From the NCBI GenBank assembly GCA_037349315.1, contig JBAIAC010000033.1, forward strand, positions 22,834,001-22,898,000: DNA of 64,000 nucleotides. Reading direction: 5' to 3'. The notes below the pieces were generated by a model. The model searched no databases and was not told where the DNA came from. It saw only the letters and a list, made by a program, of their open reading frames with translations. Position numbers and translations under genes: made by a program. Of this stretch, positions 1 through 12,283 are shown in pieces. Every line of letters begins with the position of its first letter. Positions within the stretch are counted from its first letter, which is position 1. Source of the DNA: Chelydra serpentina. Lineage: Eukaryota; Chordata; Testudines; Chelydridae.

Positions 1-204
1 TATGGGTGGGCCAAAGATGAGGTGAGTGGGATTGCTGTGCACTGAACTATGCTATTTGCTGCTTCCTATGGCCCATAGGAGGCTACAGGAAGAAGACTGT
101 ACATTAGAGCAGCCTCAAAGCTGCTCTAATTTACACCAGGGCCTGGACAGATCCCCAAATGGCCCCAGAATATAGGAAGTACAAAGATGGCTGAAAGGTG
201 GCTT

Positions 205-315
205 TTTCCGGGGACTGAGGTGAACCTGACCAGTCTGTAGTTCCCTGGATTGTCCTCCTTCCCTTTTTTTAAAGATGGGCACTATATTTGCCTTTTTCCC
301 GTCATCAGTGGAAGG
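205..315 (-). repeat. CR1 LINE fragment (RT region)
   Basis: This stretch matches, with about a dozen differences, the CR1 copy at roughly 14066-14163 (shared blocks: the GGGACTGA start, TGTAGTTCCC, and the run ending in AAAGATGGGCAC). That part of CR1 encodes the start of the reverse transcriptase, upstream of the catalytic motif. It is a short dead fragment on the minus strand. Ends are approximate. Confidence 0.7.
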
Positions 316-3300
316 TTCAGTGGAAGTCTGAGTTATTTGACTCTCCTATGTTTGAAAAATTGGGTTAGAAATCTCATTAGAACAGGCTTTCCTTGGGGTA
401 TTTCTATAGCTTCTGCTCTTAGTCCTGGCCAGAAACTGGAGGTGAAAACATGGACACCAGAAGGCTACTTATGTGGACACTTCAAGACTCCAAATGTTCC
501 TTCTAAGATTGGTTCTAAAGATGGTGAAGGCTGTATTTATAGGATGAGGGAGGGAAGACTTATTTGATCACAAATGGGTTTTCTCCCTTCCTAATGAAAA
601 TTTATTTTCACCACAAGTGAAAGCTGTGAAGAACATCAGGCAAAAAAGCAGACTTCACCTGTTTAACTTGGTGTGAAATTTAACTTGCAGCTCCATTAGT
701 ACATCAATCAAAAGTTCACTCTGGGAATTTAGAAATCCATCTCGGCATTCTTGAAAGATTATATATTGTTTTAAATTGTTTAGGAAAAGGAACTGTGAGG
801 TTTTTTAGTATCACTTGTAGGGACCTATTATATAATCAACTTCAGTGGAATATATATCATGGATCCACTTATCATGCAAAATAGATTTTAAAAAGTTCCT
901 TTTTCTCTCCTCTATTTTTTAAAGCTTGACACATCTGATTCCCATTTTAGTGTCTTTCAAAGAGGACTTTAATTTTTGTAGAACTTAAGAAATGTATTTT
1001 GGAAGTGTAAAACATTAGGTAATTGACTAAATGAAGGCCTTATTCTGAGCAAATGTACACTGGAGTAAATTCATTGAAATCAGTGCACATACCCTAATGT
1101 GAAACCAGAACCAGGCCTAAATTAGGGTAACTTTTTGTATGTCTGGCAGTAAAGGTTATTCAGTTGTATAGCCTACAATACCTGTTAGTCAGTGGAGATG
1201 GGAACAAATATTTGAAAAAGTAACTTGACCTCAGTTTTGCAACTTTGTGTGTCACTTTGACACACAACTAAATGTAATGCATGTGAGGTTAATTGAACTA
1301 CTCTCACATGTGAAGTTGTGTGCAAGTTTTTGCAGGATTGGTGCCTTAAATTATTAACCAGTATACTGCTTCAGCGAATTATCCAGAATACTTGTAATAT
1401 TTTTGAGTCTTCAGAAGTTGTCATCATAAAAGCAAGGCCATTTTTTTTCAGGAATTAGGTATTCTATAAAGGTTGGAGGCATATGAGAATATAAATTAAA
1501 AGCTGTAACAGCATTTATTTAGTTGGAAGACAAAGAACAGTAAGTGGAATGTTTTTAGACAAATGCTTAAAGAAAACCTTTTGACCTATAATACAGACTA
1601 CAGTTCCAATCCAAATTTACACCCCCAGCCCTCAAACACTTTCTCACGTGGTTAATTTTACTTACATGCTTAAAGTTAAGCATATGTGTGTTTTCAAAAT
1701 CGAGGCCTTAATTATATTTAAAATTTAGATAAAAGCTTGGGAAGACTGGATAACTCCGGCATTAGGAGCTATTTGTATGTCTTCACATTTAAGGCAAAAA
1801 TACACTTTTTGTGGGTCCTCAATTAAAGAACCATCTGGAGTACAAACGTCTAATTCCTCCAGACCACTCAAACTCAGCATAGAGGAACAATGCAGCATGC
1901 CTTACAGGTCAACACATCTGGCTATTTTGGACCATGTGAGAGGGTGAGTTTCAGGATCCCTTTTGGGAAATGCCCTGTAATTGTCCTTTCCCTTTTAGGC
2001 CAGGTTGTTGACAGCTTGAGTGCCTTTGCTGATTGTAATTGACGCAGAATCACATGAGAAGAGCGGCATCTCTGTAAGACAGGTCCCAAACCATATAGGA
2101 CATGGTCACTGCTGCTCGTTGATCACCTGAGAGTCCGCAATATCCCAGCTAGCAGGAGAAGAATGGGGAAGGAGAGCCTGGACAGACTGACCTGAAACTG
2201 TTGGTGTTGTATGGCTACTCCTGGCCAAATCACTCCACCCAGCCCAGTGGGCATATATAGCATTCATGCTCTTGGCAATGCTTTGGGTGGGGCAGGGAGA
2301 GGCAGATGAATGCAGGGGCAGATTCTTCAACAGCTTCCTGAATATCAGTCAGAGCAGAGAGAATTTTAAAGGAACCACAACCTATAGATATTGAGCTCTT
2401 CCTGGGCTGACAGAGCTATGCTAGAGTTAGGCCAGAGGAGGAAAGAAGCATGTAACTTGAAGATTTGAACAAAAATGAAGACAGACTAATTAATTTATAA
2501 GCAAGGAGTGCAGAGTGCAGGTAGGAGGAGGAAAGAGTGATCACATTCTCTAACCTGCTCTCAGGAGTCTTCAGTGATGGAGGGGGAGAGTTTTAGAATA
2601 AAAATATAAGGTAAGTTTCCTGACTGCCACGCAATGTTTTTATAGGCCAGGTTCTGAGCAAATTATTTCCTAAATTCATTGTTACATGATGGAATTATTA
2701 CGCATATAGGATGCTGTTGGTGTTGTATAAATATTGTTAGCCCAACACCATGACTGTAGCAACTCCCAGCACTAGTGTGAGTGTATGTAAAATTACAAAG
2801 AGACTTGAACTGCATGGCAACTAGATATCTCATTTGCAGGAGCTCTCCTGCCAGGCATTGCCACAACACTTTGGTAAAGAAGAGATCTCTTTTATTTTCT
2901 TTGGGGCACCTGAAGCAGGTCGAATATACCTCAGATGTGGCTGCTCCAGTGCAGACAGCATTCATAGCCTGTTTGCAATTTGAGCAGCTTAGGTGAAAAG
3001 TGGGTATTTTGAACTACATCCGGCCCCAAAGGTTGAAAAGAAGAGGAGGAGATGAACAAGAGAAGACCACATATACCTAAAAAGTGCATGCAAATATTGT
3101 GTGTCTGTGCATGTTTTGATACGTACACACCTAAGACTCCAGGAGCCAGATCCTACAAGCCTTCTTTCACCTGCAGGTAGTCCAGTTGGACCACAAATTT
3201 AGTGTGCTACTCAAATTTATTTTGTCTAAGAGTTCCTGTGATGGAAATATTTTATCCTACTTTTACACTATTTGGTTTATAATTGATGTTTAATATCTGA

Positions 3301-4580
3301 GCACTTAAATATAAATAACAGAACAGCAACATGTATCGTTTTGTTTTGCAGCATATGAAAAATAATCCATATGAACTGTCAATAAACCAGTCTATTTCCT
3401 TGCACTCTGCTCCTTACTAGACTCAACCAGCACATGCAAATACAGTGCAGACAGTTGCAGTAATTATGCTACCCAGTTGATAAAAGCATCCATTTACATG
3501 GTCTATCTTCAGTCTCGATGCAATCACTTTCAGCTGCAAAATGCATCTAGCAGTTGGAAAGATGGAACATTATTAGAAACTATTGACTCTGCCCTCCACT
3601 GCTGAGGTAATATTATTTTTCCCTACAATCATTTCCCCATCAACTTCAGTACTATTGAGATATACCCTAGAGTCAATTAAAATGGTCTCCACTAAGATAG
3701 ACAACATTTTAGAAGGCAGAGACTAAGATCACAAATGTAGATTGCAGTTACTTCAGGACTACAGTGTATTTGATTTTTCGGAAACATGATTTATGCACTC
3801 GGAGCCCATCTGTCTTTAGCTGCGCTGAGTTCAGATGGTGTGGGGAAGGGTCGAAGTGGCTCCTTTCCACTCCCCTAGTCCTGATTCAACTGGAGACCAA
3901 AACAGTTCCTACCATAATTTAGAGTAGTTATGTTGTCTGTAGCCAGTGGCTGAGAATCTGGTGGAATGCATGTCTCTGGTGTGTCCCCTGTGCCCAGGAG
4001 GGTAGACATCTGGCATAGATGCAGCTACACAGACATTAAAAATCATGATCGATTCATAGCTATGTCTGCTACAGAGAGGAATTATTTAAATTTAAATCCT
4101 ATTGCTCTTAATTATACCCCAATGTACCACTTTAAAGGGAAGATTTATACTGAATATCAGGAAAAGCTTCTTGACAAGGGATGTGGTGAGAGTTAAAAGT
4201 AGACATGAGAAAATACTAGAAAATGTATTGGAGGCAACTATGCAGCATTGTTAAGAAGATAAACGATATGTCCTAACAAGTCCTTGCCATGTGTAATTTC
4301 TGGGGTCAGATAGTAGCTGAACTGTTATTCAATATAATTTTAGGGATTGGTGTGTGGGTAGCAAAGCAGGCAAATAATATACTACAACTATTCAAAGATT
4401 TTGCCTGTATCAGTTTTAACCCTCAGGCATGTGGTTCCCCTCAAAAATTATGAGTTGGCTTCTTGTGGTCATCAGTTCTTCATTATGCATAAGATAACTT
4501 CCTTTACAAATAATATATTCATGAAACTAAGCAGTAACTGTGAGGAAGTGGGAATCCTCTGTAATATTTTTTATTCCAAT
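316..4580. other. Unique AT-rich sequence, no gene seen
   Basis: No open frame here resembles a known protein, and I see no convincing transposon ends. The sequence is AT-rich, with stops in all frames and short homopolymer runs. It reads as ordinary intronic or intergenic DNA. Confidence 0.6.
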
Positions 4581-4581
4581 G

Positions 4582-5330
4582 TGTGCCTCAGTTTCCCTCT
4601 GTACTTTGCTATGTAGTAGGGGCATAAGGGTTAAAATGCTCTTGGGGCAGCCCAGGAGACATGGGGTGTGTCACCTCGCTGTCTAGGTTAGAATGAGTGC
4701 ATTGCTAAAGAACTAGTTGAAACTGACCCATGTAAACAGAAGACCCAGAAAAACAATTGGCACCCCAATGGCCAGGGCATTTACACCTAGGAACCAACAT
4801 CCAAGTTAGATATTTCCCCCACCTCTCGTCAGCGAAGCAGAGGAGAGTCCCTAGCTCAGAACAAAGGGGAAGAGGTGTCAGGTGATAGAATTAAGTGCTG
4901 GCCTTTGGGGGGAGAGAGGTTCTCACCCTGGACTTACAAAGAGCCAGATCCAGAAAAGGAGTCCATAGCAGGAATGCTGTGTTGGCCAGAATGGACTGTC
5001 TTAACCTTTATTTCTCTATGCAAACCTAAGGACTTTCTGATGTTGTGTTCCACTTGACTAATAAATCCTACTCTGTTTTGAAAAGGCTGCCTGGTGTCGC
5101 AGCAAATACTGGCTGAGGTGCATTGATCCCCAAAGAATGTGAAAGTTTCTGACCCAGAGTCTGTCTCAGCTAGACAGTCAGTCAATGGGCAGAGCTCATT
5201 GGCTGAAGCAGGAGTGCTGGAGCTCAGAGGTTCAGTCTTGGAAGTGGTGAGGCTGCATGGCCTGAAGGAAGAGTGGGACCCCTTGGGGATCTGCCACACA
5301 GAAAGGGCTTCTCCATGGGACTGTTTAAAA
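4582..5330 (+). repeat. LTR-like dispersed repeat
   Basis: The segment starts TGTGCCTCAGTTTCCC and carries a polyadenylation signal AATAAA at 5060-5065, followed by a G/C-mixed stretch that includes TGGTGTCGCAGC, as in the R and U5 parts of an LTR. I recall this unit as a high-copy turtle repeat, but that is from memory. No clean target duplication or matching second LTR was found, so both boundaries are uncertain. Open frames on both strands (about 4934-5369) show no recognisable protein. Confidence 0.4.
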
Positions 5331-6346
5331 GTTGGCTCATATCACAGATACTGTAACAGGAACAAATAATAATTGTTAGACTTGGTTGGTTTTTGAGCCC
5401 CAAATAGAAATTATTTATGGCGATTTTCTCATAGTCTTTAATTTTACATCAGTCTATGACCAAAAGTAACTGTCAGACTTTATGCTTTTAATTTAGATCT
5501 TGAAGCTCTGTATTAGGGCCTGATCTAGGCTCTCAGTGACTTCAGCGGGCTTTCCATCAGGCTCATAAAGAGGCTGTTGAACATTTAAATTTCTTTGGTT
5601 GTCTATTTCCCTCCTAAAACACTTATATGCATGGTCTCTATATTCACCCTGGGCAGTGATTTTGAAGGCTTTTTTTCCATTCAGAGGCCAGTTAGTTTTT
5701 GTTGGCAGTTATATGTCTGATATTTTACAAGAGTTACACCCATGAGGTCAGCTGTCTGCATAGGAGTGCAGGAAGGGAGCAGCATATGTCTTAAAAAGAA
5801 GAAAAGCATCTCTATTGTCTGCTACTGCAAGAGAAATTCTGAACCTGACCAGAGATTTTTGACCTTCAGATATAAAAATATTAACATAAATTCATGGTTG
5901 CTTCACATTAAATAACAGATTCAATAGTTCAGGATCTACTAAAGACTTTCCTTTTGTTCAATGTTAATGATATTTAAAAGAGGAGATGTGTCCATTGACT
6001 CAGTTACTGTAGGCCAGCAAGGAGCCTACACTTGAGTAAATCTTTATTCAAAGGCAGTTTTCTGCATCTTTTTCTTGTTTTAATTTAAAATGATCTCGAA
6101 AGAAATGCAGAAAAATTAACCTCGTGATTGGTAGCAACATGGCCTTCTGTCCAATGAATGATAGTGATGATTTCCACAGATTTGGGCCATTTGATTGTAC
6201 TCTTACTCTTGTCAGTGACAAAGAAAGGGGAATGCTACGTGCTGTAGAAAGCACTAAGGATATTTAAAATATCTTCACTGAACGTATACTACAGAAAAAC
6301 ACTGTCTAGAGTAAGTGTACTGGTGTCAGTTTAGAAATTCAAACCA
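5331..6346. other. Unique sequence with one degenerate palindromic repeat
   Basis: No gene is seen. At about 5516-5564 there is a worn copy of the small dispersed palindromic repeat (GGGCCTGAT near its left end, ATCAGGCTC near its right). The rest is AT-rich and unremarkable. Confidence 0.5.
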
Positions 6347-6349
6347 TTA

Positions 6350-6624
6350 GGGCCATGTCTACACTACCGCTTATATCAGCAAAATGTATGTCGCTTGGGG
6401 GGGGGTGTGGGGAAAAAACCCCTCCCCCTATGAGTGACATAAGTTTGATTGGTATAAGTGATAGTGTGCACAGTGCTATGTTGGCGGGAGAGCTTCTCCC
6501 ACCAACATAGCTACTGCTACTTGAGGAGGTGGTTTTATTATGTTGATGGGAGAGTTGGCCTAGAGTGGCTATGTAAGTGATCTTACAACGGTGCTGTTGT
6601 AAACTTGCTAGTGTAGACATGGCC
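6350..6624. mobile_element. Harbinger-type MITE
   Basis: Terminal inverted repeats are GGGCCATGTCTACACTA on the left and TAGTGTAGACATGGCC on the right. TTA flanks both sides (6347-6349 and 6625-6627), matching the 3-bp TWA target duplication of PIF/Harbinger transposons. It is 275 bp with no coding capacity, so non-autonomous. It belongs to the same family as the element at 48960-49249: both contain a TATGTCGCT block and a GTGCACAGTGCTATGTTGGC block. Confidence 0.85.
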
Positions 6625-6627
6625 TTA

Positions 6628-7104
6628 GAAAGATATGCTCTGTCATTTTATTTATACTACTACCTTTACATTCCTGTACGTTATTGCATCAAGCTCAGTA
6701 GCATTTGTTTAAAACTGACATGTTAAGGGAAAATAAGGCTCATGAATCCCAGATAGCCCTCAGAAAATAATAAGCTAATATGTAGATTAGGATTTTAGTC
6801 CATCAGATGATTTTTGGGGCTCACCTCCACCTCTGCATGTCAGAATGTTGCTTTATTACATAGGCCAGTGTCCGGCGCAAATTGTTACAATAAATATTTT
6901 GTATCCACGTGTAGGTTACTCATACGATGGGTCATAGTGCTGAGAGTTTAGCAATCTAAGCCTTTTTTTTTGTTTCTTTATCGTGTATAAAGAGAAGAGA
7001 AGAAAGCCTTTGAAAGAGAAGAAAAGCCTATTTTACCTTTGAAAAATCAAGAATATGAAGTTTTATCTTTCCTGAGCGTGCTGATGACTCTTTGTGGGGA
7101 GAGA
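6628..7104. other. Unique sequence, no gene seen
   Basis: AT-rich sequence with purine-rich runs around 6990-7025. No coding or transposon signature recognised. Confidence 0.5.
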
Positions 7105-7510
7105 AGGCACTGATGTCTACAAAAAATTGATAATGGTTAGTCTATGGGTGCATAGGCGCTGACTCCGTGGGTGCTCCGGGACTGGAGCACCCACGGGGAA
7201 AAAGCTCCCCACCGGCCCCGCGCCCATTACCGGAGCACTTACCTTTGCCCTGGACGCCAGCCGATGTTGCGGGGCCCCGCCCCCGATGCCGGCCGACGTT
7301 GCGGGGCCAACGGAAGTCGGCTCCTATGTATGGGTGTGCTGAAACCACAGTTATATCATGTCCAATATTGTATCATTACTTTGTGCCCACCCCATTCTGT
7401 ATCCACCCGTTGTGTCTTGTCTTATATTTAGATTGTAAGCTCTTTGGGACAGAGTCTGTCTTTTTTGTTTTGTGTCTGTACAGTGCCTGGCACAATATGA
7501 TGAGCTCTCC
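7105..7510 (+). repeat. L2-like LINE 3' tail, split by a hAT MITE
   Basis: Once the MITE at 7151-7328 and one 8-bp duplicate are ignored, this reads as one element similar to 31255-31500 and to the end of the LINE at 35821-38523. Shared landmarks in order are CTACAAAAAA, GGTTAG, TGTATCC, TTAGATTGTAAGCTCTTTG and CAGTGCCTGGCACAAT. The last two blocks are typical of the 3' untranslated tail of L2-clade LINEs. There is no coding sequence. The family label (L2 rather than another CR1/L2-clade LINE) is inference. Confidence 0.6.
7151..7328. mobile_element. hAT-type MITE with perfect 8-bp target duplication
   Basis: The element runs from CATAGGCGCTGACTCCG to CTCCTATG. Its ends are imperfect inverted repeats (the right end reversed reads CATAGGAGCCGACTTCCG). 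TATGGGTG lies at both 7143-7150 and 7329-7336, a perfect 8-bp duplication typical of hAT transposition. The interior is GC-rich and contains the hairpin GTGGGTGCTCC / GGAGCACCCAC. It is 178 bp and non-coding. It interrupts an older L2-like tail, so it is younger than that element. Confidence 0.9.
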
Positions 7511-8878
7511 TGTTTTAACTGAAGAAACGGGGGATGAAACTTTAACAGAGACATGCATTCTCTGAAATGTTGATTATCCACTGGAGTTGCATAGGCATTA
7601 ACAAAAAATAACCAGGGTATGAAACAATTTGAGTACAACTCTCCTCTTCTCTCTGTTCGCTGTTCAGCATCTTGACTTTTGTGATGTCAGAGTTTTAGTA
7701 GTTCAGCAGTCGTCGTGGAGTGTTCCAGAATAGACAAGTCTTGAATTTCTAATGTGTATTTAAAAAAAGATAAGAAAAGCACAACCCTAAGTTTTTCTCC
7801 CTTTGCAGGTTACTTTTATTACTCGATGCTATCAGACATAAGTATTGTACTGTTAAATAGCAGCTTAGAAAATGGAGATCAGATATCTACCAGTGAGGAG
7901 CAAAGGGACAAATAAAAGGCAAGAGTATGAAAATTGAGAGTCTGCACAATTTTATGTATAGGCCTTTTGCAATCTTACTTCAATTCTGTAAACGCTAGAG
8001 GTATCACATTTTCAGTATCTATAAATATTTAATTACTATCAAAACATTTTAATGGTCCATTTCTACGAAATGCATTAGGCTTCTATCACTGCAAGTTGTA
8101 GTGCAGTAAATTTGTCAGAAAAAACCTGCTGTCTCCTTTATTATTTTGAAACATCAAGCTAAGGTTTGTTATAAGTATTTCCTGGTGTAGTTTGTATATG
8201 GTATAAAATGTTTTCCTTTGCTCTTGTGTCTTAAAATTAATGGCATTGAAGTCTGGAGCATGAATAGACACTGTAATAATTGTTAGCAAAATACAGGGGA
8301 CCATAGCAAAATCCACTCTCACAATTTAGATTTCAGTTCACTGGCGTACAAGGCATTAGTCTGGGATTCCTATGCACATGCATCAACTGAATTGAGTCCC
8401 ATCTTTTTCTTTTGCTGGAGGCATTTTTCTTTCCTGTGTAAAAGTCGTAGTCAAAGCAAAGAGCTACCTTTTGTATTCTGCATATTTTTAACTTTAGACA
8501 AGCTTTTCACAGTGACTTAATGGAGTCTAATGAGCAATTACTGGCTTTAAAACCAACAGGGCTCCTGGATTGCTCAGTAACCTGAAATTAATTATTTATA
8601 GCAGTTTCAGTCCTCCATGTTGTCTTTCATTTCAAAGGTGCTATCTATGCCACTGCAGTTTCCCAAATCAACAGTCGGCCTAGAATCAGATTTGTTAGAC
8701 CTACTTCATCCTAGTATAAAGATATGGGCAGTTCACATTTAATTATGTTGAAAGAGATAATACAATATATTGTAACTGAGTTACCTTGCCCTCAGAACTC
8801 AGACAATTGACATGCAACCAAAGTCTTGTGTCTTTAGTTGCAATTTATCTTGAAAATGTCAAGATAGCTTAAATATAC
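7511..8878. other. Unique sequence, no gene seen
   Basis: AT-rich sequence with no recognised exon, repeat ends or RNA gene. Confidence 0.55.
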
Positions 8879-9524
8879 TGTGACAGACCCAGACAAGTGG
8901 GGTACAGAAGTCTGATCGAAGGCAAATATACTGGCCATTGGATGAATAGTTTTCTGTTCTCTGAGTGACCAGAGCAGGGGTTGCACTAGAACAAGCGGGA
9001 ACTTTCTGGAACCAATTTAAGGCAGGCAGGCTAATTAGGACACCTGGAGCCAATTAAGAAGAACCTGCTAGAATCAATTAAGACAGGCAGGCTAATCAGG
9101 GCACCTGGGTTTAAAAAGGAGCTCCCTTCAGTTTGTGGTGTTGCGTGCGAGGAGCTGGGAACAAGAGGCACACAAGGAGTTGAGTTGAAGGACTGAGGAG
9201 TACGAGCATCAGCAGACCATCAGGAGGAAGGTCCTGCAGTAAGCGTAAAGAAGGTGTTGGGCGGAGGCCATGGGGAAGTAGCCCAGGGAGTTGTAGCTGT
9301 CACGCAGCTGTTACAGGAAACCCTATAGACAACTGCAATCCACAGGGCCCTGGGCTGGAACCTGGAGTAGAGGGCGGGCCTGGGTTCCCCCCAAACCTCC
9401 CAACTCCTGATCAGACACAGGAGGAATTTGACTGTGGGTTCTACCAGAGGGGAAGATCTCTGAAGCGATCAAAATCCGCCAATAAGGGCAGGACTCACCA
9501 AGGTAGAGGAGGAACTTTGTTACA
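8879..9524 (+). mobile_element. Solo LTR of a retrovirus-like element
   Basis: The 646-bp unit starts TGTGACAGACCC and ends GTTACA, giving the TG...CA ends of an LTR. ATAC precedes it (8875-8878) and follows it (9525-9528), a perfect 4-bp duplication. A likely core promoter TTTAAAAAGG lies at about 9110, placing the element on the plus strand. No gag, pol or env sequence is present, so this is a solo LTR left by recombination. The internal motif GGCAGGCAGGCTAAT occurs twice (near 9022 and 9085). Confidence 0.8.
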
Positions 9525-9875
9525 ATACATAGTGTCAATCAGCAATTTAAGTATATGAAGAAATCTTAACTTAGAAAAATTCCACTTTTCTTTCATTAAA
9601 CTGTTAAGTGTCCTTCATTAGAGAGTCCTTCTGGCTTACAAGGAGTTGAAGAGCTTATCAAGAGAGATGGCTGAGGTATTATCAATTCAGTTATCAAAGA
9701 ACAGGTTAGATAAGACACAGGTGGGAATGATGTAAAGAAGTAGTTCTGCTAATTGCTGGGGGTCAGTGAGTAAACCATGTCATCTCTTTGGTGACTGCTA
9801 CTTTTGTTCTTATGATTCTTATTGTACTATGCTGAAACGGACAATTCAAAGTAGTAATAGCGCTTTGCTGTAAAG
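9525..9875. other. Unique sequence, no gene seen
   Basis: About 350 bp of AT-rich sequence between an LTR and a hAT end. Nothing recognised. Confidence 0.5.
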
Positions 9876-10340
9876 CAGAGGTGGGCAAACTATGGCCCGG
9901 GGGCCACATCCAGTCCTCCAGACATTTTAATCTGGCCCTCGATCTCCTGCCAGGAAGTGGGGTCTGGGCTTGCCCCGCTCTGGCGCTCCAGCCGGGGAGT
10001 GGGGTCAGGGTCTTGCCCCACTCCGCACGACTCCTGAAACCAGCGGCACATCCCCCCTCCGGCTCCTACGCGTAGGGGCAGCCAGGGATCCCCGCACGCT
10101 GTCCCCACCCCAAGTGCCGCCCCCAGAGCTCTCATTGGCCAGGAACTGCAGCCATTAGGAGCTGCAGGGGCAGCACCTGCGGACAGGGCAGCGTGCAGAG
10201 CCACCTGGCCGCGTGTCCATGTAGGAGCCAGAGAGGGAACATACCGCTGTTTCTGGGATCTGCTTGAGGTAGGTGCTGCCCGGAGCCTTCCCCCCGACCC
10301 TTTCCTGTGCCCCAACCCCCTGCATTACCTAGTTACTCCT
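9876..10340. mobile_element. hAT (Charlie-like) transposon, left end and GC-rich body
   Basis: The left end reads CAGAGGTGGGCAAACT, close to the terminal repeat of hAT-Charlie elements, and is followed by CGGGGGCCACATCC and a GC-rich body. I could not find a matching right inverted repeat or an 8-bp duplication, so the copy is probably truncated on the right. Open frames on both strands of the GC-rich body show no transposase motifs. The right boundary is where base composition returns to background. Confidence 0.6.
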
Positions 10341-11786
10341 TTGGGGATTTCCCAGACGAGTTCTAACTTAGGCCATGGGCTCTGTTGGGATCACATCATC
10401 TGTAGGGTTTTGTAAGGTGCATAATTCAATAGCTTTGCAGATGTTTACTTTTGAACCTGGTTTTTTACAATACGTTGTAAACATTCTTGTTCCTCTGTTG
10501 GCTGGTGTTTCCCCTGGGCATTATATAACAATGAATTATTGTGACTTTACAGAAGTGCTTAGAGAAACATGTAAATTATTGTAATATGACACTTAATAAG
10601 AAAAGGTTGAAGTGGTTTTTTAGAAATCCTTTACTTCTAATACCTCACTCCACTCTTAGAAATCTTATGTGGTTATTATTAGTAATATGAATTTTGATTC
10701 CTTCATTTAGCACTGGCAATGTAGTTAATGCTGTATAATACACAAATAGGGCTGTCCCCACTGTGAAGATATTTCAATTTAACGTCTTAATTGGGCACTG
10801 TACAGGTGCAGGGCTTTGACTGTACAGAGAAGCTTGAAGAATTGTGGCCCAAAAGATCAGCACCTTGAAGACAGGATGTGCTGGGAAATACATAGGTGGG
10901 GAGACCACACATGTATTAGTTTTTACAAGCTATAAACTCATCTTTGGGCCTTATGGAAAAACTGGGTATTGACTAAAGAGAGAGAGGCAGTATCTTGGTG
11001 AGCAGGGATGAAGAGGCAGCATGGAAAAATAGCATTGAGTTAATTGGAATGCAGGAGGAAGTCGCTCTACAAAATTGCATCATTACTCTGGATTTGGAAA
11101 CTCATACTGGAAAACAGTTGAGGTGTGGTGTTGATCCCAGAGTCTCAGGCTTTCGACCATTATTTGAGAAGCACCTTGATTTAAAGCTCTGTATCTTACC
11201 TGCTAATCATGGCTCTAACTTGTGGTGTCACAGCGGCCACTATAATATGGTTACAAACTACAGTATTTTGAGCCTGTTTTCAAAAGGTGAAAAACTGGCT
11301 CTTAGCATTTACCCCTTTTGAGGGTGACCTCCCTTTCTGCTGTCTAAACATGTGGCACTCTCACATGTTGATGGCGAGCCAATAAACCAGGTTTCAATTT
11401 TCTGACAATCTTTTGCTTGAGCATCACAGGAAACTGGGAGTGGAGGTGGGAGGTTGGTATAATGACAACCCCAAATTTGTAATGCATTGATATATTCAGC
11501 TCAACATAGGCATTTGTCTTCTATCTAGTAATGAGAAAGGTGATGGAAATGAGAGACTTGAGACTGCCAAGGACTGGATATTTTTCATAGTCCAGTGAAA
11601 GGTGGTTGGCACCACAGGGCACCTTCTGGTTTTGCTGAATTGCTTGAACAGAATATATATGACTGAGAGATACCCTTACTGAATCCTTGGTTCGGGTCAG
11701 GATATTGCAAAGGGTGCAAGAATCTCTCCCCTGGTGACCAGTGAAATGCTTTGCTGGATTACTGGTGTCAGGGTGGTCTGAGTATT
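10341..11786. other. Unique sequence, no gene seen
   Basis: No recognised exon or repeat. An open frame at 10995-11321 (plus) has no recognisable domain and no coding context. Confidence 0.5.
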
Positions 11787-11979
11787 GCTGGACACAGGCC
11801 GGCTCTAGGATTTTTGCCGCCCCAAGCAAAAACGTTTTTGGCTGCCCCCCACCCCGTTTTTTTCTTGCCCCCCTCCACCCTCGGCCCTATCTCAACTCTG
11901 CCCCTTCCCCAAATCCCCAGCCCCAGCTCCTCCACCGCACGTGCTGCATTTCCCCCACCCCATTGATTCCTGTGCCCCA

Positions 11980-12119
11980 CCCTAGCTCACCTCCGCTCCG
12001 CCTGCTCCCATGAACATGCCGCCGCTCTACTTCTCCTCACTCCCTCACCTAAGAGGGAAGGGGGAGAAGTGCAGTGGCGGCACCTTCAGGGGAGCAGGCG
12101 GAGCGGAGGTGAGCTAGGG
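11980..12119. repeat. Perfect 30-bp inverted repeat inside the hAT element
   Basis: The arms at 11980-12009 and 12090-12119 are exact reverse complements (30 of 30), separated by 80 bp. The arm includes CACCTCCGCTCCGCCTGC. Such internal palindromes are common in short non-autonomous hAT elements and could form a long hairpin. Confidence 0.85.
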
Positions 12120-12283
12120 TGGGGGGGGGCTCAGGAAGTAATGGGGGTAGAGGAACAGGAACCGCTCCCTACCCAGCTCACCTCTGCTTCTCCCCCTTCA
12201 TAGAATCATAGAATCTCAGGGTTGGAAGGGACCTCAGGAGGTCATCTAGTCCAACCCCCTGCTCAAAGCAGGACCAACCCCAA

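Noticed and set aside
4934..5299. 121-codon minus-strand frame and overlapping plus-strand frames
   Set aside because: They fall within an LTR-like repeat with no known retroviral protein motif.
7151..7328. CpG-rich segment considered as a CpG-island promoter
   Set aside because: It is shorter than 200 bp and coincides exactly with a MITE bounded by a target duplication. The same applies to 43733-44040.
7167..7565. 132-codon plus-strand open frame
   Set aside because: It spans a MITE and an L2 tail, two unrelated insertions, so it cannot be a real gene.
9890..10315. 141-codon minus-strand open frame
   Set aside because: It lies in the GC-rich body of a hAT element and shows no transposase (RNase H-like or hAT dimerisation) motifs.
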